Of a stretch of 64,000 bases of DNA, positions 30,335 through 43,214 are shown in pieces. Location of the stretch: NCBI GenBank assembly GCA_036346205.1, contig JARFJB010001603.1:732501-796500 (forward strand). Reading direction: 5' to 3'. Each line of letters begins with the position of its first letter. Positions within the stretch are counted from its first letter, which is position 1. Origin of the DNA: Vesta saturnalis (lineage: Eukaryota; Arthropoda; Insecta; Coleoptera; Lampyridae). The notes beneath the pieces are model-generated. The model did not search any database. It had not been told where the DNA came from and saw only the letters and a list, made by a program, of their open reading frames with translations. A program made the translations under genes and the position numbers.

Positions 30335-31850
30335 TACTTATTAGGCGCCGTAGTGGTTTCCTCTGATTGCTGTAGCGTTAAATGTAACCTGATAGTAAAA
30401 TTTGAACAATTCCCACATGCGCCCCTAAATAAATGTTGTTTATAGTTACAAGAAGGAGAGGGTATATTAATGTTGGTAACGGTTTTATGTTTTACTCCAT
30501 CAATTGGTCACCAAACAGAAGTAATCTGCATTTGCATCCCTAGCTCAGTGTAAGCTATAGGCGGGATATAAAAACACCACATTTTCCAACTTTCTACAGC
30601 TTTTGGGTTGACATGGGTCATTTTAGTCTTTTATAAATTAAAGTGTTTTTGTCAAATGAATGACTACCTAAACTTTTAAATTAAAATCAGTGATGGCGTA
30701 GATTAAGGTCAAAAAATGTGAATCTGGAGAAAATTGAGATATAGCGATTTTAAAAAATACCTTGATGTTTCAAGATATACGATCAAGGTAATTTGAACCC
30801 GTTTGAAGTGGTAAACAATGGAAATGAAGGAGTTGGAGAACACTGTAGAAGTTTTAAAAAATCTTTATGCATCCACTGAAAAAGTAGACGCTGCAGGATA
30901 CCTACGCGCTATCTATAGGGGGAAGATCTTGCGAAAGCCAAAGGCAATCGTATTCAAGTACAGTAAATAACCTGTGAGGAAGCTCTCATGGAATTCTTCA
31001 TTGATGATATTATCGGCCAATGTAGTAAAATTTTGTATTACTTCCTACAATAATACTTATACACCAACATATAGAACAATTTTCTTAGCCGAAATGTAAT
31101 AAGGGTAGGTTAAGGGGCATATTATAATCAGATTCCTCGACAAATTCTGCATATTTTTTGTTTGACAAGTTTTAGTCTATCTCTTCAAATAAGGAGTGGG
31201 GGAAAGTAGGAACCTTGTTACGAAACAACGCCTTTAATTCAGGTTCTGCTTGACCGATTTTAATAAACTTGATGTTGTTTGAAAGAGCTTTTGTTAAACA
31301 ATAGAAAATTTGTGAATTTGAAGCAATCTGATTAATAACATAAATGCTAGAGGGCGCTGTTTAATATTTTTTTAATATTGTGTTTTCTCTACAATTTTAA
31401 ATGGAAGCATAAAAATTTAAGTAGATCTTTAAAAAGTAGACTAAATTAGTAATAAAACAGTGAAAACTGCAAGTCGATATCTTTTTCCTATCCTGAGACA
31501 TCGTAAGAAACAGGTAAATGGCTGGAATTGTTCTTCAAACATCCAGTAGGCTAGTTCGCGTTAACGGAAATTATTAAATTTAGCCTGGATGGAAAGATCT
31601 TACATTGGACTGCAGTAATTTAAACTGTTATCATACTAATGTTATGGTTGCCGCTAGATTACCTAAATGTAGTAAATGTTCTTAGTTGGCCACCCGGTAC
31701 TACTAGCACATTTACATTCTATATAATTTGTTGATATGCTAATAAGATTAACTTCAAACGATGTATGTATTTCCATTAAACACAACAAACAATATTCACG
31801 ATATTTTCACATATTTAAACCATGTTTACATAAAACTGAAAGACATTAAT
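30335..31850. other. Non-coding; fragment of a long TIR and a small ORF
   Basis: At about 31,190-31,480, GGAGTGGGGGAAAG..., ATGCTAGAGGGCGC and related phrases resemble the TIR interior of copy b (10.9-11.4 kb), so this is probably a solo TIR piece. A 50-codon plus-strand frame at 30,818-30,970 (MEMKELENTVEVLKNLYAST...) has protein-like composition but I do not recognise it. Confidence 0.35.
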
Positions 31851-32215
31851 TTCTTGTAGGTGTTCCTCTAAAAATTTGTGAGGCATAATATATACCGTTA
31901 GTAGGCTGACTATTAAAGCCAGATTTTCCCATTCTTTAGGTATGTCTAGTGGGATTTTTTCTCCAATTAGCAGACAACGATACTGACAATCGAGTTCCGT
32001 ATGTTTCAACGCAGGAATATCTATTTTGAACGATCATTCCATTTGTATGAAATTACCATTACTACATTGACGGTCGACGGTAACTCAAAGGATACCGTCT
32101 AGAGAACGTAACAAATACTATTATACAGTACGTAATTTTTGGACTATTCAAGTGAAAAAGTAGACCTCATTAATTTCTAGAGAAGTACCTATAATAAATT
32201 GACGTTTTTTAACAT
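31840..32215. mobile_element. Short foldback element at the outer edge of the left arm
   Basis: TTAATTTCTTGTAGGTGTTC near 31,847 faces an inverted, diverged copy near 32,170-32,205 (...TTAATTTCTAGAGAAGTACC). This makes a MITE-like unit of about 375 bases. The outer limit of the large inverted repeat falls inside its left terminus. Confidence 0.45.
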
Positions 32216-33793
32216 TTATTTATTGGGAATGATTAATCATCTGCTAACTATTGTAAACTATAAAATATTAAGAAATATAAACATCAAAAGGTCACAGACC
32301 ATCGTTATGTTGTGTTTAATTATAAAGTCGTTTGAACTTTTTGAAAAATTCGAAAGTAAATGTGCGGTCAGTGAATAATACATAAGACATGGTAAAGAAG
32401 ACTTTGTTAGCCTCGTACCCTATATTGCACCTCTGGCTAATAAAATTCCTTTCTTTGATGTATGATTACTATTTCCATTCCTTATACGTCAGGTGTGTCG
32501 CTATTAAGGCATCTTTAGTATAGAGTATCATTTACTGAGTTAGATGAGTATTTCAAGTACCTGATTTAATCTCCTTTTCATTCCAGCTCCTCTAACTGAA
32601 GATCTAATCTGTATGACAGAAATCTAGACGAGTCTGATTATTAACTACGATTTGCGATCAGCGCGTCAAAAAACAGAAGTAAACGCTTTACTTTACCGAT
32701 GTTATACGACGCACGCTCACTTTGAATTTGCGATTGTACTTACTGATGAGCGAGAAGACTTCAATGGCGGATGGCAGTAACATGGAACGAATTTAATTCG
32801 TCGACTTAAAACTATAACGCTCGGTACAGTCAAGTCCTAATCAAAAATTAATTCATTTAAACAGAGTTAATTTTAACCGTCTTTAAAGTTTACGTAAAGA
32901 AAAAATGTCTTTTTTACGCAAACATGCTTCGCATTCTGCGATTTTCAAGTGCAACTGAATTATTTCAAAACTTGACCTTGTCGAAAAAATATTCAACGGG
33001 TTCGAATGAATTTACTACAAAATAATTTGAGAATGTAACGCAATTTGTAATTTAATAATAATAGTAAAATTAATTCGAAAGTTGAAATGTGATGTGATTA
33101 TTACGGCAATGGCAGGTAGCTTACATTTTTTGTTCAATATAGCCGATTATTACACATTATCAAGTATAAAATATATAATTTAATATAATTAGTAACTTAA
33201 TAATTAATAGTTAGTAAAGGAAAGTATATAAGTAAAACCTTCATTAACGTATGAAATATCTCAGGTGGAAATCTCGTTTGATTTATACGCAAATCATGTT
33301 GCATACCTGTTGTTAACGGGATAAACCTTGAGGGTATACAAAAACATCCTGTCTATTAAGCGGCAAATACAATTTTATAACTACCCTGAATTCATTGTTA
33401 ACTAACTGGTACTTTTTCATATAGAACAGTTGCAGTGCATTAATTTTAAATACACTTACAATTTATTTTGATTTTTTATTCCATAGAATTGCATATTTAT
33501 TTTGTAGAAAGTATTACCTTGTAATTATATTGTTTTGTTGACATCTTGTTTGGAAAATAAATAATTTCAATTTTTTACAGCAGTATGAACTAAGACAGAA
33601 TTATTTAATACAACTCCCGCTCCCTCTCCTTTTCATGACGATCGGATGAATGTTATATTATGCAAGAAACCTTCGCGGGAGTGTGTACTCTACCATTTCC
33701 CAAATTATTATGGCGATGAATCCGATGAATAGTGTAGTACGCATATGAGGTTCCGCCCTTGGGGCCCGACATTTAAAATTTAAAATTGGATAT

Positions 33794-33796
<3 letters not shown>

Positions 33797-33870
<74 letters not shown>

Positions 33871-33909
33871 CGTATATCCATATACCGCTAGCCAAACAGC
33901 GCGTGAGAC

Positions 33910-33957
<48 letters not shown>
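33797..33957. repeat. Two (TA)n arrays around the GCGGTATATGG motif (reverse)
   Basis: TA arrays at 33,797-33,866 and 33,911-33,957 flank TTTATACGTATATCCATATA, CCGC and AGCCAAACAGCGCGTGAGAC. This is the complement of the unit at 45.2-45.4 kb in the other arm. Confidence 0.85.
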
Positions 33958-34259
33958 TATCAATGCTTTTTCACGAAATTTTACGAAATTTTTTAACGTA
34001 GCTGTTAGTGTTTGACAAATACGTCTTGTTCATGACAAGAATAGCTCTCTTACTATAATAGTTGAGTATCACGTCATTGCAGTTGAATTACCACTGCAAT
34101 TCATAACGTTCAGTGGGATTAACCTGTAATCCTAACGAAGTTGCATTACTGAATAGGAGTAAATTATACACGAGAGAAATATTCGTAAGCTAATGAACAA
34201 TTTTTGAAATGAACAGGAATTTGGATTACCTAATTTGTGTTCTCTTGTATGTTTTTTTA

Positions 34260-34308
34260 CTAATAGCACAGATGTACATACGTTATGTGTGTGCATCTGT
34301 GCTAATAG
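34260..34308. repeat. 49-bp imperfect palindrome (left arm)
   Basis: CTAATAGCACAGATGTACAT on one side and ATGCATCTGTGCTAATAG-like on the other, around a short centre. The right-arm counterpart at 44,838-44,886 is closer to perfect. Confidence 0.75.
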
Positions 34309-34309
34309 T

Positions 34310-36090
34310 ATTCCTGAACGTGAAGTATATTTCGGAGGCATACTTGCCATTGTAATAGTGATAGAACAAGGAAAGAACAGAAACTATTCTATCATCAAGA
34401 GACTGCAGGTCACAAGTTAGAGATGGGTTATTTATAAGGCATATCTCTTTTTTGGATGTGGTTTACCATGTCAAGGGCATATTGGAGAGCTCGGGCCTAG
34501 AGATTGGAGTTGAATTCCAGATGAATTTGAGCCTTACACAGCAAAAGGAGTTGTTGAGATGAGAAGCACTGTTTAGATCTGTATAGAAAGCCCACTTTAC
34601 GGGGAACTGGTTTGCTGATTGACAAGAGGAGGTCAACCCATTTAAGGTGCGATGATACGGACATGCCTAACATAGAAATAGGGTTTGAAAACTTGAGATC
34701 TAAGCCATTCATATTTACACCAGAAATTTTCCTTGGCGGACATAAGGCAACACGGGGTTTTGTGGGCGTTGAACGTGAGTAAATTATTCCTTCCCAATTC
34801 AAGGATACTGTTGATTGAGGCAGCCATTTTCACTTTAACGGCCTGACTATACTTATTTTGTGGGAAAACTGAGAAGAACCACAATGTAGAGTGCTGTCGT
34901 CTGCAAACCAATGGACCGGGTTAGTTGTAGCGAAAATGAGATCATTTATCTATAACAGGAAAAGCGAGGGTGTTATCACTGATCTTTAGGGTACGCCCGC
35001 GTTAATATAGTTTCTTTCGAAAAGAAGCCATCGACGACAACACGTATACGTCTTTTATCAAGAAAGCTGGAGATCCAACGGATGAACGCATAGGATAAGC
35101 TGAACGAGGTGATCTTGGAAAGTAGACACTCGCGGTAAACCTGGTCAAAAGTCTTTAAAATACATAAAGCTGCTACGACTGTTTCACCGGACCTTTCTAA
35201 TGTGTTATTCCAAAGTTGGGTGACATATAAAAGAAGATCAACCGTCGAACGACTCTGTCTGAACCCAGACTGGTGGTCGTTTAAGACTTCATTGGATTCG
35301 AGGAACGAAAGTAGTTGTAGTTGATGGCTTTCTCCATGATTTTCGACAGAATAGAAGTGATAGCTATTGGTCGATAGTTTGAGGGATCGGTTTTATCGCC
35401 TTTTTAGGAGTTGGTTGGACATTTGCCAACTTCCACGATGAGGGACACTCTCCAGATGACATTGATATGGAAAAGAGTTTGGACAATGCTTGGAGACTAG
35501 GACGATAGCTGGAATATCGTCTTGTTTGAGACACGTTTATTGATAATTGATTCTGGGAGTTCGTATCGAAGCTAGATTGGTTTTATAGCGTATGGGGTAG
35601 AGAGGAGAGACTGCACAATTTTACCAGAGTCATTGAGGCGTGAATTTGATGTAAAGCAATCGACAAAGATGTTGGCTTTGTCGGCAGGATCAGCTACTAC
35701 AGATCCGTCACGAGGTGTCATGGGGGGAAAAGAAGATGTACCAAAGTTTTTACTGATGGCTTTAGCTAATGACCAAATTTACGACTACCAAAAGGACATG
35801 AGACTAATTCATTGTATTTACGTTCTTCAAACATCTTTTTGGCCTTGGTGATGAGGTTTTTGCAACTGTTCCTTGCGGCAATGTAGTCGCCATGATTTAC
35901 GACAGATTTATTTGATTTCCATTTGATATAGTGTTTATGTTTTTGCGATAATGCATCAGCGCAAGCCCTATTAAACCGTTGTTGGGAACTGGAATGACCT
36001 ACGCGATTATGTGTAACTCCATACCCATCAAGATAACTTCAGTTATTGAAAGAGCAATGTTTGAAGAGGAGGACTGTTTAAAGTAATACT
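34310..36090 (-). pseudogene. Jockey-like LINE RT remnant (left-arm copy)
   Basis: Decayed non-LTR reverse transcriptase. Minus-strand pieces include LRREFDVKQ-region antisense, GDKTDP, SGFRQSRSTVDLL, and at the C-terminal side HSQVFKP-region, LGMSVSSHLKWVDLL and KVGFLYRSKQCFSSQQLLLL. They line up with the better-preserved LINE at 61.9-64 kb. Many frameshifts and deletions are present. The 3' end is cut off where the palindrome at 34,260 begins. It is the mirror copy of 43,215-44,850. Confidence 0.75.
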
Positions 36091-36344
36091 CATGTCAGGG
36101 GAAGGTTACAAAAAAATCTCGCAGTTTGCTCCATTTAGCTTATTTAGAACACCACATAATTCTATCGAATTTGGCATTTGGTACAGAAAAGGTTATTTCA
36201 AATTAACCATATTTAAATAAGGAATTTGTTATTGAACTATTTCCTTCATACAATTTACTTATTGTCAACAGATTTTAAAACCTTCATACAAAAAAAACAA
36301 CATTTTTCACCATAAAAATGCAACACAAGCGGCGCAATGGCAAT

Positions 36345-39300
36345 AATAATAATATTTATTTAACCACATCAAAATATTGCAATTGTATGTGGAATGTCAA
36401 AATCCTTAAATACAAGAGCATTGTATAAACATACAAAAAAAAACTAAATATATCACGTTACAATTAGTATTAACCAAAAACATGTAATTAAAAGTGTAAA
36501 TGACATTTAAAAATCTGCCAATTAAGGAATAAATTTATCTTGAAAATAAGCTTCTACTGTATAGTAACAATTATGAGTAAGGTATGTCTTAATTTGGCTT
36601 TTAAGAGATTTATAAGACAGTAGTTTGACTGAACTTGGCAAAATATTGTAATACTTTAACTGTAAAGAATTTTTTTGAGATTTTGATAAATTAAATTTCG
36701 GAATATACAAATTTTTACTGTTTCGGGTTTCATAGGTATGAATATCAGAATATGTCAACATGGTATCATTCATGGAATGAGTCTCTAATAGTGTGCAATA
36801 AGGGAATAATGATGGTAGCGGCATAATATCTACGTTGATAAAGGCATTGAAACAGTGTTGTCTAAAACCCAGACCTGCTAATAACCTAATCGCACGTTTC
36901 TGTAATCTGAAAACTCGGATAGCTTCAATTGAATTACCCCACAGCTCCGTAAACAATATGAGAGTGGAAAAGAGAATAATATACAGTTTTTAGTACTGAA
37001 CCTTCAACAGTATTATTCAATCTTCTGATTAGAAACAGTATGCTAGACAGTTTCTTATACAGTTTGTCGATGTGGCTAGACCAGGAAAGACGGCAATCGA
37101 TATAAACACCTAACATTTTCACACTATTTTGTTGCTCATTGCTTTGACTGAGACTTTTAAGAATTAGTAGTGATTGTTTTTTTTTGTTTAGCTTTAATCT
37201 GTTTGCTGTAAATCAGCATTCGGCTTTACCAAGGTCGATTTCACAATCCTGCTCCAAATTGTTGAGATTATAATTGGTGTTTATGAGAGTCGTATCAGCG
37301 AATTGAATGCATTTACTAGGACTAAGAAACCAGTTCAAATGATTTACATAAATAATGAAAAGGGGAGGACCCAAGATGGAACCTTGAGGTACCCCATTTG
37401 AAATGTTTTTTATTTCCGTAAATGACTTATTACAGAAAACTAGTTTTCTATTCTTAACGTAAAATCGTAGTAGTTCTAAGCAATTGCCTTGTAGCGTCCC
37501 CTAGGTACTCTACCTTGAAAAGTGCAATTTGAACTTATTTGTAAGAATGCAAATTCAAGAACAAAATCGCTCAGTGATTTATCTTGACTTTACTGACGAT
37601 AACGTTACTATTACTCAAATTAATTGCTTGCCTTACATGGACTTTCCTGACAATAATTAAAAAATCAGAATTTATTTGCAAGTCTGATATTTAAGTAATC
37701 GCAAACCTCAAATCTGATCAAACGAAGTGGCCGCCTAGTGGTAGGTACGATGTGCTATTTGAATTAGATAGGCTGGATCAGGTAAGTGTTGCATCATGTG
37801 GGGCAGGTAAATAATGAAACTGCTCAAATTAAAATTAATGAGCTTTGCGCAATGGTGGTTCGGCCTGTTAGTATACTATTGTGGGAAAGAACCACCAATA
37901 AAACTCACTTTATTCATACACAAGGAATTGCACAAGTACATACATAAATCAAATAACACACAAAAAACAATGAAAGGGTTAAATATGTAACAAAACACTA
38001 TTAAATCGGGTTAAAATGCGTACAAAATTATAACATTAAGAGAAAAGTCAATAAAAAGTAGTTTAGTTACACATAAACACAATAAAAAGAAATCCATCTA
38101 GTCACACCCACAATATTGTTATAAATAACCAGAATAAAAATCGTAATACCAGACTGTGGCCCTTTAAAACCAATCATGCCGGTCTTTAAGTAAATAAGCA
38201 CATAAAATACAACAACAGTAAAATTGCACAAGTGATAATAAATAAAGGCAAGGACACAATAAAATAGACAAGGAATTTACACAGACACAATTGATTAGTG
38301 ACTACGAAAGCACAAAATGTATACGAAAAATTACAATTAATAGCATATAAAGGGAAATTACTTCGCAGGCAAACAATTCTACTTAACAAGCTGACACAAA
38401 ACAAAACTCATTAAAACAAAGCCTTACAAGTGAAACTTATAAATAGATCATAACTTCGTGACCGGTATATATGTTTGAGTGCGTTAGAAAAATACAGTGC
38501 CGCTTTCTAGGTTGCACATTCATCTGTACAACAATAAAAACAATAAAAATTAAATTCGAAGTGTTTAATGGATATCTCGACCCGGGAGTGTGTACCACTT
38601 GGCAATTGCCTTTTACAATTAATAACCAAGCGGTATCATATACCCGTTCACCAGCGTACCTCTACACAAATATAAATATAAACAACAAACAACAATGCTA
38701 ATTCATACACATACAAGAGTAAGAGAGCCCTGCACTGTCTTTTATTTTAGCAGATTTCAACTTAATGAGCCCGTGTGCGCATAAGATACCTTTGCAAGCC
38801 AGTGCTCGATTTTTAATAGGTTACATAGGCTTGTATAATTATTTGTTGCCAGGCTTAATTTATGTAAAGATACCTACTTACACTTCAATTTACACTTTAA
38901 TTGATCATAGACACAAACCGTTAACATACGTAGTTTAACTTCAAAAAGGGTGACTGTTATTCATAGATTAATATTTGAAAAACACATTACAACTAACGCC
39001 CAAAAGAAAAGACAAATTCGTGTTGGCTAGTTTAAAAGAAAATGTACACGCACGAAATATTTTAAAGACAAACTGTTTACAATGGGAGGTTCTAATTAAA
39101 ACATATCAAGGCGCCCGGCTCAATTAAAGTTTCAACAGCAACTCCTGTCCTCTTTGATTTCCACTAACCATGTCTACTCCCGAAAATCAACCCCGTCTTT
39201 GAAAAGTGACAAAAAAACAAGAAACATTACTTCACGTTGGAACATATTAATTAAACAAATCGTTACGCAGTTTCGGCAGAACACCTGCTTCTCTACCCGA

Positions 39301-40165
39301 ATATATGTTTCCTTTTTTCTGTTCAACCTTTACTCAAATATCAATTACATGACACATTAAATAAAATATCCCGAAAATGTTAGCAAATTACGACGTATCA
39401 TCACGATATTAAAAATATACTAATTATCTCTTCTATCGCGGTAACAATGGCTATTTGACAAACGTTTATTACAATAATAAAATTTTCGCTGTCCGCTACC
39501 TACAGCCTAGAATACCATAGTAATGTCGTTTACTTGAAAACTGTTATGTGGTACGCAGTCAAATGCCTTAAACAGATCATATAAAAACAACTTGATATGA
39601 TTTTTTTCTTCTAGGCCCTGTACAATGTCATTAATAATGGAATGTATAGCGTTAGATATACTGAGACCCCTTCGAAAACCGAATTGCTTTTGAATTAGAA
39701 GATTATTTACTTCAAAGTAGTGTATTAAACTACTCTTGATAACAGTTTCAATAATTTTTGATGTTACTTGTATGATAGAAATAGGACGGTAGTTTTCAAT
39801 GGTATCCTTATTGTCCTTTTTGTATAAAGGTAAAACCTCACTAATTTTTAAAACGTCGGGAAAGACACCTTCTCGAAAACACCTGTTGATCAATATTGTT
39901 AAAGGGAAAGCCAATAAATTTAAATTATCGTTTAACATTTTACTATTTATACCATAATAATCCAAACATTGAGAATTGCTCAGAGAATTTATAACATTAA
40001 CAATATACTTTTTAGTAAGTGAATCTATTTCAAAAGTGATATCCGGAAACGAAAACGATTTAAGTAAGTCTATAGCGTCACATTTACTGGGGTGTCGTGT
40101 ACGGGTAGATTGTTCCGAAAATGAAATAAAATAATTATTGAAACTGTCTGAACAAATGCTATGCT
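36345..40165 (-). pseudogene. Second LINE family (I/Jockey-type) with a 2-kb insertion
   Basis: RT and C-terminal region on the minus strand. 40,150-39,541 is open and reads SFNNYFISFSEQ, FREGVFPDVLKISEVLPLYK, NYRPISIIQVTSKIIE, QFGFRRGLSISNAIHSI and KAFDCVPHN. After an inserted block it resumes at about 37,513 with NCLELLRFYVKNRK, ISNGVPQGSILGPPLFIIYV and FADTTL, where the catalytic FADD is changed to FADT. It then runs on to VKMLGVYIDCRLSWSSHIDK and LWGNSIEAIRVFRLQKRAI with a frameshift near 36,945, stopping at 36,522. The 3' end near 36,345 is a short ATT-rich tail. The 5' truncation is near 40,165. Inactive. Confidence 0.85.
37522..39532. mobile_element. 2.0-kb insertion within the LINE
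   Basis: The RT reading frame breaks at ...DCVPHN and resumes at ...NCLELLRFY. The break points carry the same octamer CTTGAAAA at 37,514-37,521 and 39,533-39,540, as an 8-bp target duplication would. Inside there are no long ORFs, no matching inverted termini and no LTR pair that I can see. Family unknown. Confidence 0.5.
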
Positions 40166-42486
40166 TCTAAGGTTATTTTGATGGACCGCGTGTGTAGTAT
40201 TTTGAAAACGTATGTAACGTGTTTTGGATGTAACTGAAGTGAGTTTGCATGAATAGAATTATTTTTGAGTACGTGTAATGTAAGTTGGTGTAATTGATAC
40301 GTCACTGGAATTTAGTGAGGCATTGGTTACCATGTGAAGGAATATTTGAATGCTGTAGAAATATTTTCGTGTTGAAACACTTAAATTTGGTTGAGAAATA
40401 ATGTTTTGACTAAATTTTTATTAATACGGAACTGGTAAAACTACTAGTCTTTTTGCTACTGTGTATGGAGGAGTGAGTGAGTTTATGATATATTGATATT
40501 TTATTAACGTGCAGTAAGGAATATGTAAGCATTCTTTTGTTTGTAGAAATTTTTGTAATATGGTGCAATAGGAAAATTTAAGGCATGTTCAAGAATGAAG
40601 TTATTAAATGTGAGGGAGTTCGCTAAATTGTGCAGAAATAAGATTCGCCCACATGTGAGATTTGCATAGAAAGTTGAGATATAATCTGGTTAATCTACAG
40701 TGTGAATGTAATTGCAATTGATGATTTCTTCGGAAAGTAATTCAATATGGCTACGTTTATTTCGCATCGTTGGCGCCTTCTTCCACGTTGGAACCTTCAA
40801 CGCGGCAAAGAAACGCATGAAATACTCAATTGGGATAGGTGAATTTTGATAATAGCGCGAATTTATTGTGACGTATTGGCAATATGGCGGGCAGAAGGTA
40901 TATAAGCGAGTGTCAAATTTGAGAAGTCGCCTGGCTAGAGGTTTTAGATAGCTCGAGCAGTACTTGAGTACGAGTCGTGCGCGTTGCATAACGATGGTTA
41001 GTGTCGGAGTTTATTTGTGAAAATTATAGTTTTAGCAGGGCATGTATAGCGACTGCATTAACCCATAAGGATCGTGTAGACATTCACAAATAAATAATTT
41101 AATATATTGTGAGTTGAAGGAAAATATTAGTGATTTTCTTCAAGAAATAAAAAGTGCTTAGGCAGATTAAAAGTTAACACAGCAAATAATTTGTTATTAG
41201 AGTTCAATTGTGGGATGCCTGACCTAATATTATTATAAAGAGAACTGAAGGTAAGCATTTAAGTGACCGAAAGACAAGTTGTAAAATTTAGTCAAGATAT
41301 TCGTGATCATCATTGACATTGAATGTGCACAATCGTTAGCAGTACCAAATTGACTATATAAAAGCGAATAAAAACTTTAATGTGTATGTGGAAGTAACCA
41401 TTTTTCATTGCGGTAAACCTTTTGAAGTGCAAACATTACAGTATAAGGCGATGTGATGTTAGGCTAAAGAGACCCTATACCAGGTACGCAAGTGAACAAA
41501 CCATACACACTGCGTTAGTGAGTACTACAGCCGAGTGCGTAGGGCTACCTCTTGTGTTTTGTGCATAGTGCACCTAAGAATTTAAAAAGGATTACCGAAA
41601 GCAAATCTTATGGACTACAACTACCGCACCGAAAAAGGATTAATTATGTAATACATAAGAATTAGATTTAAATTTTATTGAACTACGACAAGTACGATTA
41701 TCTTTTAAGTACATTTTTTATTGTCGCGTTAATTACGGTTCATTCAAAGAAAAAAAAAGGTAATCGAACTTTAGTTATTTTGTTGTTTTTAGTGTTAGGA
41801 ATTGGCGAAGTTTAGTCTTAATGTATTGATGTGCGAAGTTGTCAATATATATCCACTGTTTAATTTATTTTGTCATTCATTTGTGTCAATTGTGTGCCTA
41901 ACTGGGTACACCTTCTGATAACTGAAATTAGTCTTTGCATATTTTCGAATTTAAGGATCGATTGGAAATTGCGTAATGAGCCAGATCGATCCCAAAATTT
42001 CATTTTAGCTTAGATTAATGCAGAACACTTCTAACAAAGTACTTATTACTTTTTTTTATTCAGCATAAATTACAGTTTTGAAGTATTAAAGTTTTAACCT
42101 ATTAATGAATGTCTAAATACGATTCTAAAGATAAAGTATTAATAAGATATAACGATCTTAATGATGATACAAGCACTAACCGCTCTATGTTTGAACTATT
42201 CAGCAATCAATGAACATTTTGTTGAGATAACAATTTAGTGTTAAACCGATTTTGTTTACTTTATTTTGAATTTTCTAAATTGGGAATACTTATTTAATTC
42301 AAAGTTTTATAATAGGTAGAAATAGTATACGAAGGATACTTAAAAAGTATTCAAGTTAACGTCTTACGATTTGGGAATTTTCGTTTGTACAGGGTGTGTT
42401 CAAAAAGGTTTACGACGATCCGTGTGTTTCAGAATTTTCTTAAGCTTTTGGATCAATTTATTTTGAAGTGTGATTGCATTTGAATT
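40166..42486. other. Spacer sequence, possible LTR or promoter fragment
   Basis: No coding region recognised. TATATAAG at 40,899-40,906 followed by GC-richer sequence and an AATAAATAA at about 41,087 looks like an LTR-type promoter and poly(A) arrangement, but no LTR borders were found. CAGGGTGTGTTC at about 42,391 looks like an isolated Tc1/mariner-type terminus. Confidence 0.3.
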
Positions 42487-42960
42487 TCGATTGCCGTCTT
42501 TCCTGGTCTAGCCACATCGACAAACTGTGTAAGAAACTGTCTAGCATACTGTTTCTAATCAGAAGATTGAATAATACTGTTGAAGGTTCAGTACTAAAAA
42601 CTGTATATTATTCTCTTTTCCACTCTCATATTGTTTACGGAGTTGTGCTGTGGGGTAATTCACTTGAAGCTATCCGAGTTTTCAGATTACAGAAACGTGC
42701 GATTAGGTTATTAGCAGGTCTGGGTTTTAGAGAACACTGTTTCAATGCCTTTATCAACGTAGATATTATGGCAGATTTTTAAATGTCATTTACACTTTTA
42801 ATTACATGTTTTTGGTTAATACTAATTGTAACGTGATATATTTAGTTTTTTTTTTGTATGTTTATACAATGCTATTGTATTTAAGGATTTTGACATTCCA
42901 CAAACAATTGCAATATTTTGATGTGGTTAAATAAATATTATTATTATTGCCATTGCGCCG
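42487..42960 (+). pseudogene. 3' end of the second LINE family (right-arm copy)
   Basis: Reads FDCRLSWSSHIDKLCKKLSS, then FLIRRLNNTVEGSVLKTVYY and LWGNSLEAIRVFRLQKRAIR in one open frame, to INVDIM. An internal deletion then joins ATATTATG directly to GCAGATTTTTAAATG in the 3' UTR. The ATT-rich tail ends near 42,955. It starts exactly at the inner boundary of the arm; the left-arm LINE continues past that boundary into the spacer. Confidence 0.8.
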
Positions 42961-43214
42961 CTTGTGTTGCATTTTTATGGTGAAAAATGTTGTTTTTTTT
43001 GTATGAAGGTTTGAAAATCTGTTGACAATAAGTAAATTGTATGAAGGAAATAGTTCAATAACAAATTCCTTATTTAAATATGGTTAATTTGAAATAACCT
43101 TTTCTGTACCAAATGCCAAATTCGATAGAATTATGTGGTGTTCTAAATAAGCTAAATGGAGCAAACTGCGAGATTTTTTTGTAACCTTCCCCTGACATGA
43201 GTATTACTTTAAAC

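Larger units (their letters stand above)
31851..37100 (+). repeat. Left arm of a large inverted repeat
   Basis: About 5.25 kb that reappears in reverse complement at 42,487-47,542. Outer limit TTCTTG...TCCTCTAAAAAT (31,851) against ...ATTTTTAGAGGA...CAAGAA (47,542). Inner limit CAATCGA (37,100) against TCGATTG (42,487). Identity in stretches compared by eye is about 95-98%, plus indels. Both arms contain the same decayed LINE with the same internal deletions, so they were duplicated after that decay began. Confidence 0.88.

Noticed and set aside
40690..40989. 99-codon minus-strand frame
   Set aside because: No family resemblance; it overlaps a TATA-containing non-coding stretch.
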